A model generated the notes under the pieces. It ran no database searches. It was not told the origin of the DNA and saw only the letters and a program-made list of their open reading frames with translations. DNA of 64,000 nucleotides from Hyphomicrobiales bacterium (lineage in GTDB: Bacteria > Pseudomonadota > Alphaproteobacteria > Rhizobiales > Beijerinckiaceae): positions 186,001 through 250,000 of the forward strand of contig JAIXTM010000005.1 in the NCBI GenBank assembly GCA_027483945.1. Direction: 5' to 3'. Position 1 is the stretch's first letter. Every line of letters starts with the position of its first letter. Shown one piece after another: positions 39,671 through 52,088 of the stretch. The position numbers and the translations under genes were made by a program.

Positions 39671-41641
39671 CTATTTCATCAGGCGCAGCTGGGCGATGAC
39701 GCCGCCGATATCCTCGAACGCGCGCTCCAGCTCGGCCGGATTATCGGCCATATACATGTCCTCGGGCCGGGAGGCGCAGGCGCGCATCAGGTCCTTGGCA
39801 TAGTTGCTGTTCTCGCGGAACAGGACGGTGAAGACGCGGATGCCGGTCTTCTTCGCGTTTTCGCAGGCCAGAGCGGCACGCTTGTCGAGATAATCCTCCG
39901 CAACCGCGAAGTCTTCCTTCGGGAAACGGCCGCCCTTGAGGTAACCATAGGCGCTGTAATCCGACATGGTCACGCCGTTACGCTGGTTCAGCTCGATGGT
40001 CTGGGCACCATCCGACATGACGACCATGTACTTCTTGACCTTGGCGCCGGTGCGGCCGTCGCTGAACGGCGCCTTCGGCGACAGGGTGCGCCAGCCCCAC
40101 ATCACGCCTTCGCTGATGATCGTGCCGCCGCCGAACCAGTGCTTGAGCGTGTCGATCCGCTCGTAGAGCGCCTTGGTGTTGGAGGTCAGGCGGACCAGCT
40201 CGTCCGGACAGGCGGCATTGGGGCCGCTCGTCGTCGGGCCGGCTTCCTCGATGCGGGCCGGATTGAGGCCGTTATATTTGAAAAGATTGTAGAAATTCTG
40301 CCATTCGCCCGACGGCGCGCGCCAGCCGATCGGCATCGTCCCGGTGTCGGAGAGATACGAGTTGACGTATTTCTTGCCGTTGTTCGTGATGTCGCCGGGC
40401 TCGTCCGGCCAGAAATACGGCACGAACAGCGTGTTCGGCGTGCCGGCGACCGGCGGGTCGTCGGTGACGTCGTAAGGCTCTGGACGCGCCTCGACGCAGC
40501 CCTTCCACTTCGTGCCCGGAATGCGGCCGAACAGGTCGTAATGGCTGATAACCTTGGGGTTTTTCAGCGCGCAGGGCGACCCGAACTGGAAGCCGTCCGG
40601 CAGCTGCGCCGAGAAGGGCAGGTAATCGGACGGCGTGCTCACCATCGTGCCCGAGAAAGGCGGACGGGTGTTCGGGGTGACGTCGGCATGGGCAGCCTTC
40701 ACACCGAAGAGCTCCTGCGCGATGGCTGCGAAGAGGCCCAGCGCCGATGCGGCGTCGGCGCGGTCCGAACCGCGCGGCCCGGCCGGCGGCTTGGGCGCGG
40801 GCGCCGGCGGGTTGACGACGGGCGTCGGCTGCGGCTGGTTGCCGTTGCCGTTCCCGTTGTTTCCATTGCCGTTTCCGTTGTTGCCGCTATTGCCGTTGCC
40901 GTTGTTCCCGTTACCCGGATTGGCGGCGACCGGCGGGGTCGGCTTCTTGGTGCAATCGGTGAATTGCGAGATCTGCTGGTTCCGGAACCGGCGCATGTGC
41001 CAGTAGGACTCGCCGCGCGTGTCCACCATCGGCAGCGGCAGGTTCTGGACGCCGACATTGACCGACGCGTTGAACGGCACGATCGACATGCGGACCGTGT
41101 CGTTGTTGCTGCCGAAGCGGAAGACGATGTCCACGAACTTGCGGGCCGCCTTCTTCAGGTTGCCCATGTCGTTCTTCATCGAGCCGGTATTGTCGAGAAC
41201 GAGCGCGATCTCGACCTCGGAATCGTTGATGCCGACATCGGCGCCGACCGCGACCTTGCTCGTGTTGAGGCCCAGAATGCCGGCAACGAGGTTCCGCTGG
41301 TCGGCTTCCGCGGTCACCCGGATGACGCCGGACCGCTCGGTGATCGACAGCCTGATATTGTTGACGTTCGGGTATCCCGCCATGTGGGCGTCGAAGACCT
41401 TGCGCGCCAGCTCGTCCCGCTTGGCCGGCCCCTGGGCGTTTTCCCGGCCCGCCGTCAGGGCGGCCGCGTCGACTGCCGCGATCATGTGGGAGCGGAGCGC
41501 CGCGCCCCGCGAGTAATCGACGGCGGCACCGGCAAGGCCCAGAACGGGCACCAGCGCCAGCGCGAACATCACGGCTGACGCGCCATTGCGATCCTGCGCG
41601 AAGCGCACGGAAACGGTCTTCAGATTGCTCACGACACCCAC
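39671..41641 (-). CDS. TadG-like pilus-assembly protein with VWA domain and Asn-Gly insert
   Basis: 656 residues from a GTG start, with GAAGGA 4 bases upstream. The N-terminus matches the TadE/TadG prefix (FAQDRNGASAVMFALALVPVLGLAGAAVDYSRG), with one transmembrane helix (about 24-42). A von Willebrand A domain follows, starting EIALVLDNTGSMKND with an MIDAS-type D-x-T-G-S at 150-154 and resuming with KKYMVVMSDGAQT. The domain is interrupted by a low-complexity run of Asn-Gly repeats (about 241-268) and a Pro/Ala stretch. Tad proteins build Flp pili; here no tad genes are near, so it is an orphan. Confidence 0.85.
   Translation of the reverse strand: MGVVSNLKTVSVRFAQDRNGASAVMFALALVPVLGLAGAAVDYSRGAALRSHMIAAVDAAALTAGRENAQGPAKRDELARKVFDAHMAGYPNVNNIRLSITERSGVIRVTAEADQRNLVAGILGLNTSKVAVGADVGINDSEVEIALVLDNTGSMKNDMGNLKKAARKFVDIVFRFGSNNDTVRMSIVPFNASVNVGVQNLPLPMVDTRGESYWHMRRFRNQQISQFTDCTKKPTPPVAANPGNGNNGNGNSGNNGNGNGNNGNGNGNQPQPTPVVNPPAPAPKPPAGPRGSDRADAASALGLFAAIAQELFGVKAAHADVTPNTRPPFSGTMVSTPSDYLPFSAQLPDGFQFGSPCALKNPKVISHYDLFGRIPGTKWKGCVEARPEPYDVTDDPPVAGTPNTLFVPYFWPDEPGDITNNGKKYVNSYLSDTGTMPIGWRAPSGEWQNFYNLFKYNGLNPARIEEAGPTTSGPNAACPDELVRLTSNTKALYERIDTLKHWFGGGTIISEGVMWGWRTLSPKAPFSDGRTGAKVKKYMVVMSDGAQTIELNQRNGVTMSDYSAYGYLKGGRFPKEDFAVAEDYLDKRAALACENAKKTGIRVFTVLFRENSNYAKDLMRACASRPEDMYMADNPAELERAFEDIGGVIAQLRLMK
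40835..40915. repeat. Asn-Gly codon repeat inside the TadG-like gene
   Basis: About 80 bases of short GT(T/C)GCC(G/A)TT-type units, encoding about 27 residues of alternating Gly and Asn. A slippage-prone low-complexity tract, probably variable between strains. Confidence 0.7.
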
Positions 41642-41829
41642 CTAATCCTTCAAGGATCCGGGGTGACCTTACGCGACACCGATTGCGGGACCTTTAAAGG
41701 GCCCGGCAAATTTTCCTCAAATCGACGCAAGAGCGGATTAACGCTTCCGGGCCGCGTCATGAAAGCCGCTTCCCTTGACCTGAAAGGCGCGATCGGGGCA
41801 AATCCCCTCGCCCGCGCAACGGAACCGCC

Positions 41830-42432
41830 ATGGCCCGCGTCCTGCTCATCGACAACTACGATTCCTTCACCTGGAATCTCGTCCACCTCGTGGGCGGGCT
41901 GGGTGTGGACGTCGAGGTCCGTCGCAACGACGCCATCACGGTCGACGAGGTGATAGCCGCCGCGCCCGACGCGATCCTGCTGTCGCCCGGGCCGTGCACG
42001 CCCAATGAGGCCGGCATCTGCCTCGACCTCGTGCGCCGCGCCGGACCGACGATCCCGACCTTCGGCGTGTGCCTGGGCCTGCAGACGATCGGCCAGAGCT
42101 ATGGCGGAGACGTGGTGCGGGCCCCGCTGCCCATGCACGGCAAGGTCTCGCAGGTCGGCCATAATGGCCGCGGCCTGTTCCGGGGCGTCAATGGACCGTT
42201 CGCGGCGACGCGCTACCACTCGCTGGTCATCGACCGCAAATCCTGTCCGCCGCTTCTGGAGATCTCGGCCGAGACCGATGACGGCCTCATCATGGCGGCC
42301 TCGCATCGGGAGCATCCGGTCCACGGCGTGCAGTTCCACCCCGAGAGCATCAAGTCCGAGCACGGAGCGACGATCCTGCGCAATTTCCTCGACATGGCCG
42401 GGGAATGGAACGCCCGCCGGGCGGCAGCCTGA
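41830..42432 (+). CDS. trpG: anthranilate synthase component II (glutamine amidotransferase)
   Basis: 200 residues, class I amidotransferase that supplies ammonia to Trp[14 protein letters not shown], the oxyanion/nucleophile region [12 protein letters not shown] with Cys81, and GVQFHPESI with His170 and Glu172 are present. Some TrpG proteins also serve p-aminobenzoate synthase. trpE is not adjacent; upstream is the TadG-like gene on the other strand. trpD follows after 11 bases. Confidence 0.95.
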   Translation: MARVLLIDNYDSFTWNLVHLVGGLGVDVEVRRNDAITVDEVIAAAPDAILLSPGPCTPNEAGICLDLVRRAGPTIPTFGVCLGLQTIGQSYGGDVVRAPLPMHGKVSQVGHNGRGLFRGVNGPFAATRYHSLVIDRKSCPPLLEISAETDDGLIMAASHREHPVHGVQFHPESIKSEHGATILRNFLDMAGEWNARRAAA

Positions 42433-42443
42433 GCCATCGCGGG

Positions 42444-43457
42444 ATGGACGCGTTCAAGCCCTTCCTGGTCACGCTCTCCTCGGGCGCGGCGCTGAGCCGC
42501 GAGCAGGCCCGCGAGGCGTTCGATACGTTGCTCTCGGGCGAGGTCACCCCGGCCCAGGCGGGCGCGTTCCTCATGGGACTGCGCGTGCGCGGCGAGACGA
42601 TCGAGGAGATCTCCGGCGCCATCGACGCCCTCCGGGCGCGGATGCTGCGCGTGGAGGCCCCCGAGGGTGCCGTCGATATCGTCGGCACTGGCGGCGACCA
42701 TTCCGGTTCCTACAACGTCTCGACGCTCGCTGGCATCCTGACGGCGGCCTGCGGGGTTCCCGTCGCGAAGCACGGTAACCGCGCGGCGACGTCCCTGTCC
42801 GGCGCAGCGGATGTGCTGACCGCGCTCGGCGTCAAGGTTGGCATTGCCCCCGAGACGATCTCGGCCTGCATCCGCGAGGCGGGCATCGGCTTCATGTTCG
42901 CGCCCGCCCATCACGCCTCCATGCGGCACGTGGCGCCGGTCCGGGTGGAGATCGGCACGCGCACGATCTTCAACATGATCGGCCCGCTGACCAACCCCGC
43001 CGGCGTGCGCCGACAGGTCGTCGGCCTGTTCTCGGCGCAGTGGATCGATCCCGTCGCCGAGGTGCTGAAGGCCCTCGGCAGCGCCCGGGCCTGGGTCGTC
43101 CACGGTGCGGACGGCCTGGACGAATTGTCCACCACCGGCCCGAGCCAGGTGGCGGAACTGCGCGACGGCACGATCCGCCGCTTCACGGTGGAACCCGCGG
43201 AAGCCGGTCTCCCGACGGCGACGCTCGCCGACATCAAGGGCGGCGATGCGGTACATAATGCGGGCGCCCTGCGCACCGTTCTCGGCGGCGCGCACACCGC
43301 CTATCGTGACATCGCGGTCCTCAATGCGGCGGCCGCCCTGGTCGTCGCCGACCGGGCGGGCAGCCTCAAGGACGGCGCCGAGCAGGCGCAAGCCGCCATT
43401 GCCGACGGGCGGGCTGCAGCCGTGCTGGATCGGCTGATCGCCGTCTCGAACCGATGA
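42444..43457 (+). CDS. trpD: anthranilate phosphoribosyltransferase
   Basis: 337 residues. It joins phosphoribose to anthranilate in tryptophan synthesis. [14 protein letters not shown] (PRPP binding) and [21 protein letters not shown] are visible, as is the Mg-binding region [14 protein letters not shown]. The start at 42444 (MDAFKPFL) leaves an 11-base gap after trpG; the longer frame overlaps trpG. Confidence 0.95.
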   Translation: MDAFKPFLVTLSSGAALSREQAREAFDTLLSGEVTPAQAGAFLMGLRVRGETIEEISGAIDALRARMLRVEAPEGAVDIVGTGGDHSGSYNVSTLAGILTAACGVPVAKHGNRAATSLSGAADVLTALGVKVGIAPETISACIREAGIGFMFAPAHHASMRHVAPVRVEIGTRTIFNMIGPLTNPAGVRRQVVGLFSAQWIDPVAEVLKALGSARAWVVHGADGLDELSTTGPSQVAELRDGTIRRFTVEPAEAGLPTATLADIKGGDAVHNAGALRTVLGGAHTAYRDIAVLNAAAALVVADRAGSLKDGAEQAQAAIADGRAAAVLDRLIAVSNR

Positions 43458-43467
43458 GGAGCCGCCT

Positions 43468-44274
43468 GTGAGCGATATCCTGACCCGCATCGGCGAGTAC
43501 AAGAGGCGCGAGATCGCGGCCGCCAAGGCGGCCGTTCCGCAGGCCGAAATCGCGCGGCGCGCCGCCGCCCAGCCGGCGCCGCGAGGCTTTCTGGCCGCTA
43601 TCGAGCGCAAGCTTGTCGCCGGCGAGACGGCACTCATCGCGGAGATCAAGAAAGCCAGTCCGTCCAAGGGGCTGATCAGGGCCGACTTCGATCCGCCTGC
43701 CCTCGCCAGAGCCTATGAGGCCGGCGGCGCTGCCTGCTTGTCGGTCCTGACCGATACGCCGTCGTTCCAGGGGCGGCCGGAATTCCTGGCGGCGGCGCGA
43801 GATGCCTGCGCGCTGCCGGCCTTGCGCAAGGATTTCCTCTACGATCCGTATCAGGTGTTCGAAGCCAGAGCCTGGGGCGCCGATTGCATCCTGATCATCA
43901 TGGCGTCCGTCACCGACGACGAGGCCAAGGCGCTGGACGCCGCGGCGCGCGACCTCGGCATGGACGTCCTCGTCGAAGTGCACGACGAGGTCGAGCTGGA
44001 CCGGGCGCTGGTCCTGCCCTCCCGGCTCATCGGGATCAACAACCGGGACCTCAAGACCTTCGAGGTGTCGCTCTCCGTTTCGGAGCGGCTGGCACCGCGC
44101 ATTCCGGCGGACCGGATCGTCGTGGGCGAGAGCGGCATCTTCACGCCTGCGGATGTCGGCCGCCTTGCCGGCTGCAACATCCGCACGCTGCTGGTGGGTG
44201 AAAGCCTGATGCGTCAGGCGGACGTCACCGCTGCGACCCGCGCGCTGCTCGCCCGCCGGCGTTCCGCGGCCTGA
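43468..44274 (+). CDS. trpC: indole-3-glycerol phosphate synthase
   Basis: 268 residues, TIM-barrel enzyme without the TrpF fusion seen in enterobacteria. GTG start with AGGAG 6 bases before it. Motifs: [49 protein letters not shown] and [16 protein letters not shown]. Its stop overlaps the moaC start as TGATG. Confidence 0.96.
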   Translation: MSDILTRIGEYKRREIAAAKAAVPQAEIARRAAAQPAPRGFLAAIERKLVAGETALIAEIKKASPSKGLIRADFDPPALARAYEAGGAACLSVLTDTPSFQGRPEFLAAARDACALPALRKDFLYDPYQVFEARAWGADCILIIMASVTDDEAKALDAAARDLGMDVLVEVHDEVELDRALVLPSRLIGINNRDLKTFEVSLSVSERLAPRIPADRIVVGESGIFTPADVGRLAGCNIRTLLVGESLMRQADVTAATRALLARRRSAA

Positions 44275-44753
44275 TGGCGAAGCTCACCCATATCGACGCC
44301 AGCGGCGCGGCCGACATGGTGGATGTCGGCGACAAGGCGATCACGGATCGGCTGGCGGTGGCGCAGGGCCAGGTGGTAATGGCGGCGCAGACGCTGCGCC
44401 TCATTCGTGCCGGCGACGCCAAGAAGGGCGACGTGATCGGCACGGCGCGCCTTGCCGGCATCATGGCCGCCAAGCGGACGGCCGACCTTATCCCGCTCTG
44501 CCATCCGCTTCCGCTCTCGAGCGTGAAGATCGAGGCCGAGCTGGATGACGATCTGCCGGGGGTGCGCTTCACGGCGCGGGTCCGCGTCACCGGCCGCACG
44601 GGCGTCGAGATGGAGGCGCTGACGGCGGTGAGCGTGGCGTGCCTGACTGTCTACGACATGGTGAAGGCGGCGGACCGGGCGATGCGGATCGAAGCCATCC
44701 GCCTGCTGGAAAAGAGTGGCGGCGCCTCGGGCGACTGGCGGGCGGACCCGTGA
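44274..44753 (+). CDS. moaC: cyclic pyranopterin monophosphate synthase accessory protein MoaC
   Basis: 159 residues. It acts with MoaA to form the first molybdopterin intermediate. [36 protein letters not shown] and [23 protein letters not shown] are the family blocks. TGATG overlap with trpC and GTGA overlap with moeA. The trpC-moaC-moeA-lexA order is a Hyphomicrobiales hallmark. Confidence 0.96.
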   Translation: MAKLTHIDASGAADMVDVGDKAITDRLAVAQGQVVMAAQTLRLIRAGDAKKGDVIGTARLAGIMAAKRTADLIPLCHPLPLSSVKIEAELDDDLPGVRFTARVRVTGRTGVEMEALTAVSVACLTVYDMVKAADRAMRIEAIRLLEKSGGASGDWRADP

Positions 44754-45979
44754 GCGCGCCGTCCTCGGCGGGGCTCCTGTCCGTCGCGGATGCGCTCAAG
44801 GCGGTCCTGGCGGCAGGGCGGCGGACCGGGCAGGAGACGGTGTCGCTGGACGCGGCTTTCGGGCGGACGCTGTCCGCGGACCTGACGGCGCTGCGCACGC
44901 AGCCGCCCTTCCCTGCCTCCGCGATGGACGGCTACGCCGTTGTCTCGGACGACACGCAGGACCCTTCGCGGGTGCTCGTGGTGATCGGCGAGAGCGCCGC
45001 CGGCCGCCGTTTTGCCGGCGCGGTGAGGCCTGGACAGGCCGTCCGCATCTTCACCGGCGCGCCGGTGCCCGACGGGGCGGATGCCATCCTCATCCAGGAA
45101 AACGCCGTACGAGAGGGCGACACGGTTCGCGCGACCGTTCCCGTGGCGGCCGGCTGGTCGATCCGTCGGGCAGGACTGGATTTCGCGGCAGGCCAGGTGC
45201 TGCTGCCTGCCGGCCGGCGCCTCGACGGGTTCGATCTCGCGCTCGCGGGTGCCATGGGCCACGCTGCGGTGTCGGTCGCCCGCGCACCCCTCGTCGCAAT
45301 CCTGGCTACCGGCGACGAACTCGTGCCGCCTGGCACTGCACCCGGTCCTGACCAGATCGTCGCGTCCAACTCGATCCTGGTCGCGGGTGTGGCGCGGGAT
45401 GCGGGGGCGCGGGTGCTCGACCTCGGCATCGCGGCCGACCATGCCCCCACAATCGCGCAGCGCATGCGGCAGGCGCGGGACGCCGGCGCCGACGTGATCG
45501 TCACGCTCGGCGGTGCTTCGGTCGGCGATCACGACCTCGTCAGGGACGCGCTGAACGCTCTGGGTTTCGAACTGGGCTTCTGGCGGATCGCGATGCGGCC
45601 GGGCAAGCCGCTCATTCACGGACGCTGGGGCGGCATCGCGGTGCTCGGCCTGCCCGGCAATCCGGTCTCCTCGGCGGTCTGTGCGCTGCTGTTCCTGGCC
45701 CCGCTCCTGCGCGCCATGCAGGGCGATCCCGATGCCGGTGCCGACCGGAGCGAGGAGGCAGAACTCGGCGCCGACCTCCCCGCGAACGGCGACCGCGAGG
45801 ACTTCGTTCGCGCCGCGCTGACCCTGAGCCGGACGGGCCTGCCGGTCGCGACGCCGCATCCCGTACAGGACAGCGCGATGCTGTCCACGCTGTCAGCCTC
45901 CCGCGCCCTGATCGTGCGCCCGGCGGGCGAAGCGGCGCGCAGGGCGGGAGAAACCTGCCGGATCCTGCGCATTCGCTGA
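44750..45979 (+). CDS. moeA: molybdopterin molybdenumtransferase MoeA
   Basis: 409 residues from GTG overlapping the moaC stop. It inserts molybdate into adenylated molybdopterin. Motifs: [49 protein letters not shown] and [17 protein letters not shown], then [27 protein letters not shown]. All four MoeA domains seem present. A 76-base gap with an SOS box separates it from lexA. Confidence 0.95.
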   Translation: MSAPSSAGLLSVADALKAVLAAGRRTGQETVSLDAAFGRTLSADLTALRTQPPFPASAMDGYAVVSDDTQDPSRVLVVIGESAAGRRFAGAVRPGQAVRIFTGAPVPDGADAILIQENAVREGDTVRATVPVAAGWSIRRAGLDFAAGQVLLPAGRRLDGFDLALAGAMGHAAVSVARAPLVAILATGDELVPPGTAPGPDQIVASNSILVAGVARDAGARVLDLGIAADHAPTIAQRMRQARDAGADVIVTLGGASVGDHDLVRDALNALGFELGFWRIAMRPGKPLIHGRWGGIAVLGLPGNPVSSAVCALLFLAPLLRAMQGDPDAGADRSEEAELGADLPANGDREDFVRAALTLSRTGLPVATPHPVQDSAMLSTLSASRALIVRPAGEAARRAGETCRILRIR

Positions 45980-45990
45980 AATCCGTTGCG

Positions 45991-46005
45991 GAACGCAACG
46001 CGAAC
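45991..46005. promoter_or_regulatory. LexA (SOS) box upstream of lexA
   Basis: GAAC at 45991-45994, seven bases, GAAC at 46002-46005: the direct-repeat operator typical of alphaproteobacterial LexA (the complement reads GTTC-N7-GTTC). It ends 50 bases before the lexA ATG, so lexA is autoregulated. Confidence 0.85.
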
Positions 46006-46055
46006 AGATAGCGTGTTCGTGGTTTGTTTCAGATTCGGGCGGAGGGCCCCCATTC

Positions 46056-46763
46056 ATGCTGACGCGCAAGCAGCACGAGCTTCTGCGGTTCATCAATGAC
46101 CGCCTGGCGCAGACGGGCGTGCCGCCGTCCTTCGACGAGATGAAGGACGCGCTCGACCTCAGGTCCAAGTCCGGGATTCACCGGCTGATCATGGCGCTGG
46201 AGGAGCGCGGCTTCATCCGTCGTCTGCCCAACAGGGCGCGGGCCATCGAGGTCATCCGGGTGCCGGAGCTCGCGCCAAAACCTCAGCCGCAGCGGGGCCG
46301 TTTCAGCCCGAGTGTCGTCGAGGGAGGGCTTGCGGGCCGCGCAGTGCAGCCGCCGGCCGCCGTGGCGCGCGACGATCGCGGCACCATCGCCATTCCTGTC
46401 ATGGGGCGGATCGCGGCCGGTACGCCGATTTCGGCTATCCAGGACGTGAGCCATACCGTCACCATGCCGGCGGACATGCTCGTGGGCGGCGAGCATTACG
46501 CGTTGGAGGTCCGCGGCGACTCGATGGTGGAAGCGGGTATCCTGGATGGCGATACGGTCGTCATCCGCCGGCAGGACGTGGCCAATACCGGCGACATCAT
46601 CGTCGCCCTGATCGACGAGGAGGAGGCGACGCTGAAGCGGTTGCGCAAGCGCGGCTCGTCCATCGCGCTCGAAGCGGCCAATCCAGCCTATGAGACGCGG
46701 GTTCTCGGCCCCGATCGGGTCAAGATTCAGGGACGGCTCGTGGGGCTCGTGCGACGTTATTGA
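46056..46763 (+). CDS. lexA: LexA repressor
   Basis: 235 residues. N-terminal winged helix ([20 protein letters not shown] to [20 protein letters not shown]), a linker, then the S24 self-cleavage domain: Ala121-Gly122 cleavage bond in [10 protein letters not shown], Ser156 in RGDSMVEAG, and Lys194 in [10 protein letters not shown]. It represses SOS genes until RecA filaments trigger cleavage. A matching operator lies just upstream. The 3' end overlaps comEC convergently by 7 bases. Confidence 0.97.
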   Translation: MLTRKQHELLRFINDRLAQTGVPPSFDEMKDALDLRSKSGIHRLIMALEERGFIRRLPNRARAIEVIRVPELAPKPQPQRGRFSPSVVEGGLAGRAVQPPAAVARDDRGTIAIPVMGRIAAGTPISAIQDVSHTVTMPADMLVGGEHYALEVRGDSMVEAGILDGDTVVIRRQDVANTGDIIVALIDEEEATLKRLRKRGSSIALEAANPAYETRVLGPDRVKIQGRLVGLVRRY

Positions 46764-49015
46764 GGGTCTGGCTCGGCCGCGTCGGTCTCCGGATCGGCGG
46801 GCAGGCGGCGCGATGCGCGTGAGGTGGGCTGCGCTGCCGGCGCCTCGGGCGCGCGACGTGCCCATGGACGGGCGGCGCTGTTGTCCCTGGCGCCTTCAAG
46901 CCGGAACCGACCCGCTGCTTCGTGGACGGCGACAGCCCCCGTGCGGGCAAGGCTGTCTCTCGTAATCAGCAAGGCCTGCGGGCAGGTACCCGGCGCCCTG
47001 CCCCGCACGACAATGATGGCGGCACGCCCGCAATCGTCCTGGAGCGCCCCCGGATCTGTCAGGAAAGACGCCGCCCGGCCGTCGGGCAGGCGCACGACGC
47101 AGCCTTTGGGATCGCATCGCGCGGCGGACGTCAGGCTGTCGTCGTCGGCCAGCCGCTCGTCTCCGTCCGCGGCCAGCCATTGCGCTTTCACGAAAGCCGA
47201 CGGCCGGCCGACCATGACGAGCCTTCCGTCGATCCCGCGGATCGCGGCGCCGGCCGCGTCGCGGTCGACCAGGACCAGCGGCCTTTCGGGACGCGCGGCC
47301 GCGCCCAGGCCGAGGGCGAGCGGCAGGATCGCAAGCCATCTCAGCCGCGTGGTCAGCAGCGTTGCGATGAGCAGCGCCAAGGCCAGCAGGGCCAGCGCAC
47401 CGGCCCCGAAGGCAGGGATGACGGCCCTCGCGCCGGGCCAGCCCTCGATCGCGCCCGCGATCGACAGGACGATCGCCACGCCCTGCCCCATCAGCCACCA
47501 GACAGGCGTATCCAGACCGAGCGGATGGAGGAGCGTGCCCGCGACGGCGCAGGGCATGACGATGAGAGACACGAAGGGAAGCGCCAGCGCATTTCCTGCC
47601 AGCCCGAACGGATTGACCGTCTGGAAGTGGAACAGCCCGAACGGCGCCGTGGCGACAGTGGCAAGGATCGTGGTGACGATGAGCGCAGCAGCGCCAGCCT
47701 TCAGGCTGCGCCAGGCGCGCCCGACAATTCCGAACGAGGGCGGGCCGTCGGCCTCGCGGGCCTGGAGATAGGCCGAGCCGAAGGCCACGAGGGCCGCGAC
47801 CGCTCCGAACGACATCTGGAAGCTCGGACCGAGCACGGTCTCCGGCTCGCGCGCCATCACGACAAGCGCCGCGAGGGCCAGGTTGCGCATCGAAAGCGCC
47901 GGCCGGTCCACGAGGATGGCGCCCAGCATGACGAGCGTCATGATCAGTGATCGTTCGGTCGCGACGTCACTGCCGGAAAAAATGCAATAGGCCGTGGCGG
48001 CCGCCATGGCGCCGAGTGCCGCGATCTTCTTGACGGGCCAGGCGAGCGCCAGCGTCGCGGACAGCGCGAGAAGCGCCCGCAGGGTCCAGAACACGGCGCC
48101 TGCGGCCAGCACCATATGCAGACCGGAAATCGACACGATGTGATAGATGCCGGCCGCCCGCAGGGCGTCGTTGGTGTCTTCGTCGATGAGGCCCCGTTTG
48201 CCGGTGACCAAGGCTGCCGCGACGGCACCCGCCTGGCCGCCGAACGTCCCGGCAATGCGATCAGTCAGGGCATTGCGGCCCCGGTCGATCGCCGCCGCGA
48301 GCGCGAGGCTGGCCGGAATCGGGCGCGGCGGGTCCAGCGTCTCGATGCGTCCGGACACGGACCCGACCGCGCCGATACCGCGGAAATAGGACTCGCGTGC
48401 GAAGTCGTATCCGCCCGGCCGAGCCGGCTCCGGCGGCGGCAGGAGCCGGGCGGTCATGCGAACGAACTGCCCAGGAGCCGCCGCGACGTCGCGCGTCGTC
48501 ACCCTAATGCGGATCGGACGCTTATCCGCCGGAAGATCGGCCATGGTCTCCACCGCGAGAAGCAGCCGCTGGCCCTCGCCGCGCCGTTCGACAGCTTCGA
48601 CGAAGCCCGTGACCGGAACGATGCGAAGCCGGTCGAGGGTCGGCGCCGCGACGTCGGCCGTGCGGACCGCCGCGGCGGTGAAGCCGGCGAACAGGGCCGC
48701 TGAACCCGCCAGGACCGCGAAGCGCCATGGGCCATGCCGCGCAAGGAAAGCCAGTCCAGCGAAGAGGATGGCAAGCATCGCGGCATAGGCCGCGGATGGC
48801 TCCGTATCCGCGGCGAAATAGGCGCAGATGCCGATGCCGAAGGCGACCGGGAGCCAGAGGAACGGCGTCCGCCGCTCGATCTCCCGCAGGGCATCCGCCG
48901 CGATGGCGGCACGAAACGCTCGCAGGGCTTCCGCCACGCCGAGGGGCGCCGCCCGCCCGCCCGGCGCCGGCCAGACGGCGGCCATGACCCGGCCCCGAAG
49001 CCCCCCATGCGACAT
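46757..49015 (-). CDS. comEC: ComEC/Rec2-family competence membrane protein without a recognisable nuclease domain
   Basis: 752 residues. An N-terminal pair of helices, DUF4131-like OB part (about 110-240), then the Competence transmembrane domain with [33 protein letters not shown] and about ten helices. Such proteins form the channel for single-stranded DNA uptake. The C-terminal 170 residues show none of the HxHxDH metal motif of the metallo-beta-lactamase domain of full ComEC and end in a Pro/Ala-rich tail. Whether competence is functional cannot be judged; no other com genes are in the window. Confidence 0.88.
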   Translation of the reverse strand: MSHGGLRGRVMAAVWPAPGGRAAPLGVAEALRAFRAAIAADALREIERRTPFLWLPVAFGIGICAYFAADTEPSAAYAAMLAILFAGLAFLARHGPWRFAVLAGSAALFAGFTAAAVRTADVAAPTLDRLRIVPVTGFVEAVERRGEGQRLLLAVETMADLPADKRPIRIRVTTRDVAAAPGQFVRMTARLLPPPEPARPGGYDFARESYFRGIGAVGSVSGRIETLDPPRPIPASLALAAAIDRGRNALTDRIAGTFGGQAGAVAAALVTGKRGLIDEDTNDALRAAGIYHIVSISGLHMVLAAGAVFWTLRALLALSATLALAWPVKKIAALGAMAAATAYCIFSGSDVATERSLIMTLVMLGAILVDRPALSMRNLALAALVVMAREPETVLGPSFQMSFGAVAALVAFGSAYLQAREADGPPSFGIVGRAWRSLKAGAAALIVTTILATVATAPFGLFHFQTVNPFGLAGNALALPFVSLIVMPCAVAGTLLHPLGLDTPVWWLMGQGVAIVLSIAGAIEGWPGARAVIPAFGAGALALLALALLIATLLTTRLRWLAILPLALGLGAAARPERPLVLVDRDAAGAAIRGIDGRLVMVGRPSAFVKAQWLAADGDERLADDDSLTSAARCDPKGCVVRLPDGRAASFLTDPGALQDDCGRAAIIVVRGRAPGTCPQALLITRDSLARTGAVAVHEAAGRFRLEGARDNSAARPWARRAPEAPAAQPTSRASRRLPADPETDAAEPDPQ

Positions 49016-49122
49016 GCGCGTCGCCGCCTTCTATTTCCCCGCCGGACCATGCTACAGAGCCGCTCCCCGGATTGGAAAGCGGCCATTCCGGCGCCCGTTG
49101 CCTCCCGCCAGCACCGAATGCC

Positions 49123-50547
49123 ATGAGCCGTCCCGTCGTCACCCGTTTCGCGCCCTCGCCCACCGGCTTCCTGCATATCGGGGGCGGGCGCACGGCTTTG
49201 TTCAACTGGCTCTATGCGCGGCGCCAGGGCGGCACGATGCTGCTGCGGATCGAGGACACCGACCGCGAGCGCTCCACGGAGCCGGCCATCCAGGCGATCC
49301 TGGACGGCCTGCGCTGGCTCGGCCTCGATTGGGACGGCGACGTCGTCTACCAGTTCGCCCGCGCCGAGCGGCACCGCGAGATCGCCGAAAGCCTCCTGAA
49401 GACCGGCGGCGCCTATCACTGCTACGCGACGCCTCAGGAGCTGGAAGAGATGCGCGAGACGGCCCGCAAGGAGGGCCGGCCGCTGCGCTATGACGGCCGC
49501 TGGCGCGACCGCGACCCGTCGGAGGCCCCCGAGGGCGTCAAGCCCGTCATCCGTCTGCGCGCGCCGCAGGAGGGAGAGACCGTGGTCGAGGACCACGTCC
49601 AGGGCCGTGTCGTCTGGCAGAACAAGGACCTGGACGACCTCGTCCTCCTGCGCTCGGACGGCACGCCGACCTACATGCTGGCCGTCGTCGTCGACGATCA
49701 CGATATGGGCGTCACCCACGTCATCCGCGGCGACGACCATCTGACCAACGCGGCGCGGCAGACGCAGATCTATCGCGCGCTCGGTTGGGACGTGCCCGAA
49801 TGGGCGCATCTTCCGCTGATCCACGGTCCGGACGGGGCGAAGCTGTCGAAGCGGCACGGGGCGCTCGGCGTCGATGCCTACAGGACGATGGGCTACCTGC
49901 CGCTCGCCCTGCGCAACTATCTCGTGCGCCTGGGCTGGAGCCATGGTGACCAAGAAATCTTCTCCACCGACGAGATGATCGCCGCCTTCGGGCTGGAAAG
50001 CATCGGTCGGTCCCCTGCCCGGTTCGACTTCGCGAAGCTGGAGAACCTCAACGGGCATTACATGCGCGGATCCTCCACGGCCGAGATCATGGCGGCCTTG
50101 GACGAGGTTCTTCCCGAGCTCGGACCGCCGCGCGGCCTTGCCGTGCCGATGCCGGCGGATGTCCGCGCCCGGCTCGAGGCGGCCATGCCGGGCCTGCAGG
50201 AGCGGGCCAAGACCCTCGTGGAGCTCCTGGACAGCGCCTATTACCTATACGCCTCGCGTCCGCTGGCGCTCGACGAGAAGGCGACCGCGCTTGTCGGCGG
50301 CGACGCGGCGGACAAGCTGCGGGCCGCGCGGGCCGCTCTGGAGAGCCTCTCCGACTGGACCGCCGAGGCGGCGGAAGGCGCCATCCGGGCGGCTGCCGAA
50401 GCCGCCGGCGTCAAGCTCGGGCAGATGGCCCAGCCGCTGCGAGCGGCGCTGACCGGGCGGGCGACGTCACCGCCGATCTTCGATGTGATGGCGGTCCTCG
50501 GACGCGCGGAAACGCTGGCGCGGATCGACGACCGGATCGCCCGCTGA
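49123..50547 (+). CDS. gltX: glutamyl-tRNA synthetase
   Basis: 474 residues, class [25 protein letters not shown] contains the HIGH equivalent HIGG; KLSKRHG is the KMSKS equivalent. The C-terminal helical anticodon-binding part is intact. Start at 49123 (MSRPVVTRF) fits the family. Many alphaproteobacteria carry two gltX copies, one charging tRNA-Gln; which one this is cannot be decided here. Divergent from comEC. Confidence 0.96.
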   Translation: MSRPVVTRFAPSPTGFLHIGGGRTALFNWLYARRQGGTMLLRIEDTDRERSTEPAIQAILDGLRWLGLDWDGDVVYQFARAERHREIAESLLKTGGAYHCYATPQELEEMRETARKEGRPLRYDGRWRDRDPSEAPEGVKPVIRLRAPQEGETVVEDHVQGRVVWQNKDLDDLVLLRSDGTPTYMLAVVVDDHDMGVTHVIRGDDHLTNAARQTQIYRALGWDVPEWAHLPLIHGPDGAKLSKRHGALGVDAYRTMGYLPLALRNYLVRLGWSHGDQEIFSTDEMIAAFGLESIGRSPARFDFAKLENLNGHYMRGSSTAEIMAALDEVLPELGPPRGLAVPMPADVRARLEAAMPGLQERAKTLVELLDSAYYLYASRPLALDEKATALVGGDAADKLRAARAALESLSDWTAEAAEGAIRAAAEAAGVKLGQMAQPLRAALTGRATSPPIFDVMAVLGRAETLARIDDRIAR

Positions 50548-50722
50548 TCCCGCCCTTCGTAGGGGCGTTCGCCATGCGCTGTCGTCTTGCCGGACCCCGG
50601 GGAATGGGCTAGGCAAGCGCGACACGTCTAACCGAGATCTGACGCCGTTTTTCCGCCCCGCGCCTGCGCCTCGGCGGACCGTCGGGCATCGTCGATCTCC
50701 AGCCAAAAAAAGGGATCGGGTC

Positions 50723-52027
<1,305 letters not shown>

Positions 52028-52052
52028 TCGGCCATCGCGCCGCGGACATGAC

Positions 52053-52082
52053 AAAGGGGGCCCCGCGGCCCCCTTTTCTTTT
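52053..52082 (+). terminator. Rho-independent terminator of gltA
   Basis: AAAGGGGGCC and GGCCCCCTTT form a 10-bp stem around loop CCGC, followed by a T-rich run TCTTTT. It ends 6 bases before the lpxB stop, so it may also serve the convergent lpx operon. Confidence 0.9.
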
Positions 52083-52088
52083 GCCGAG

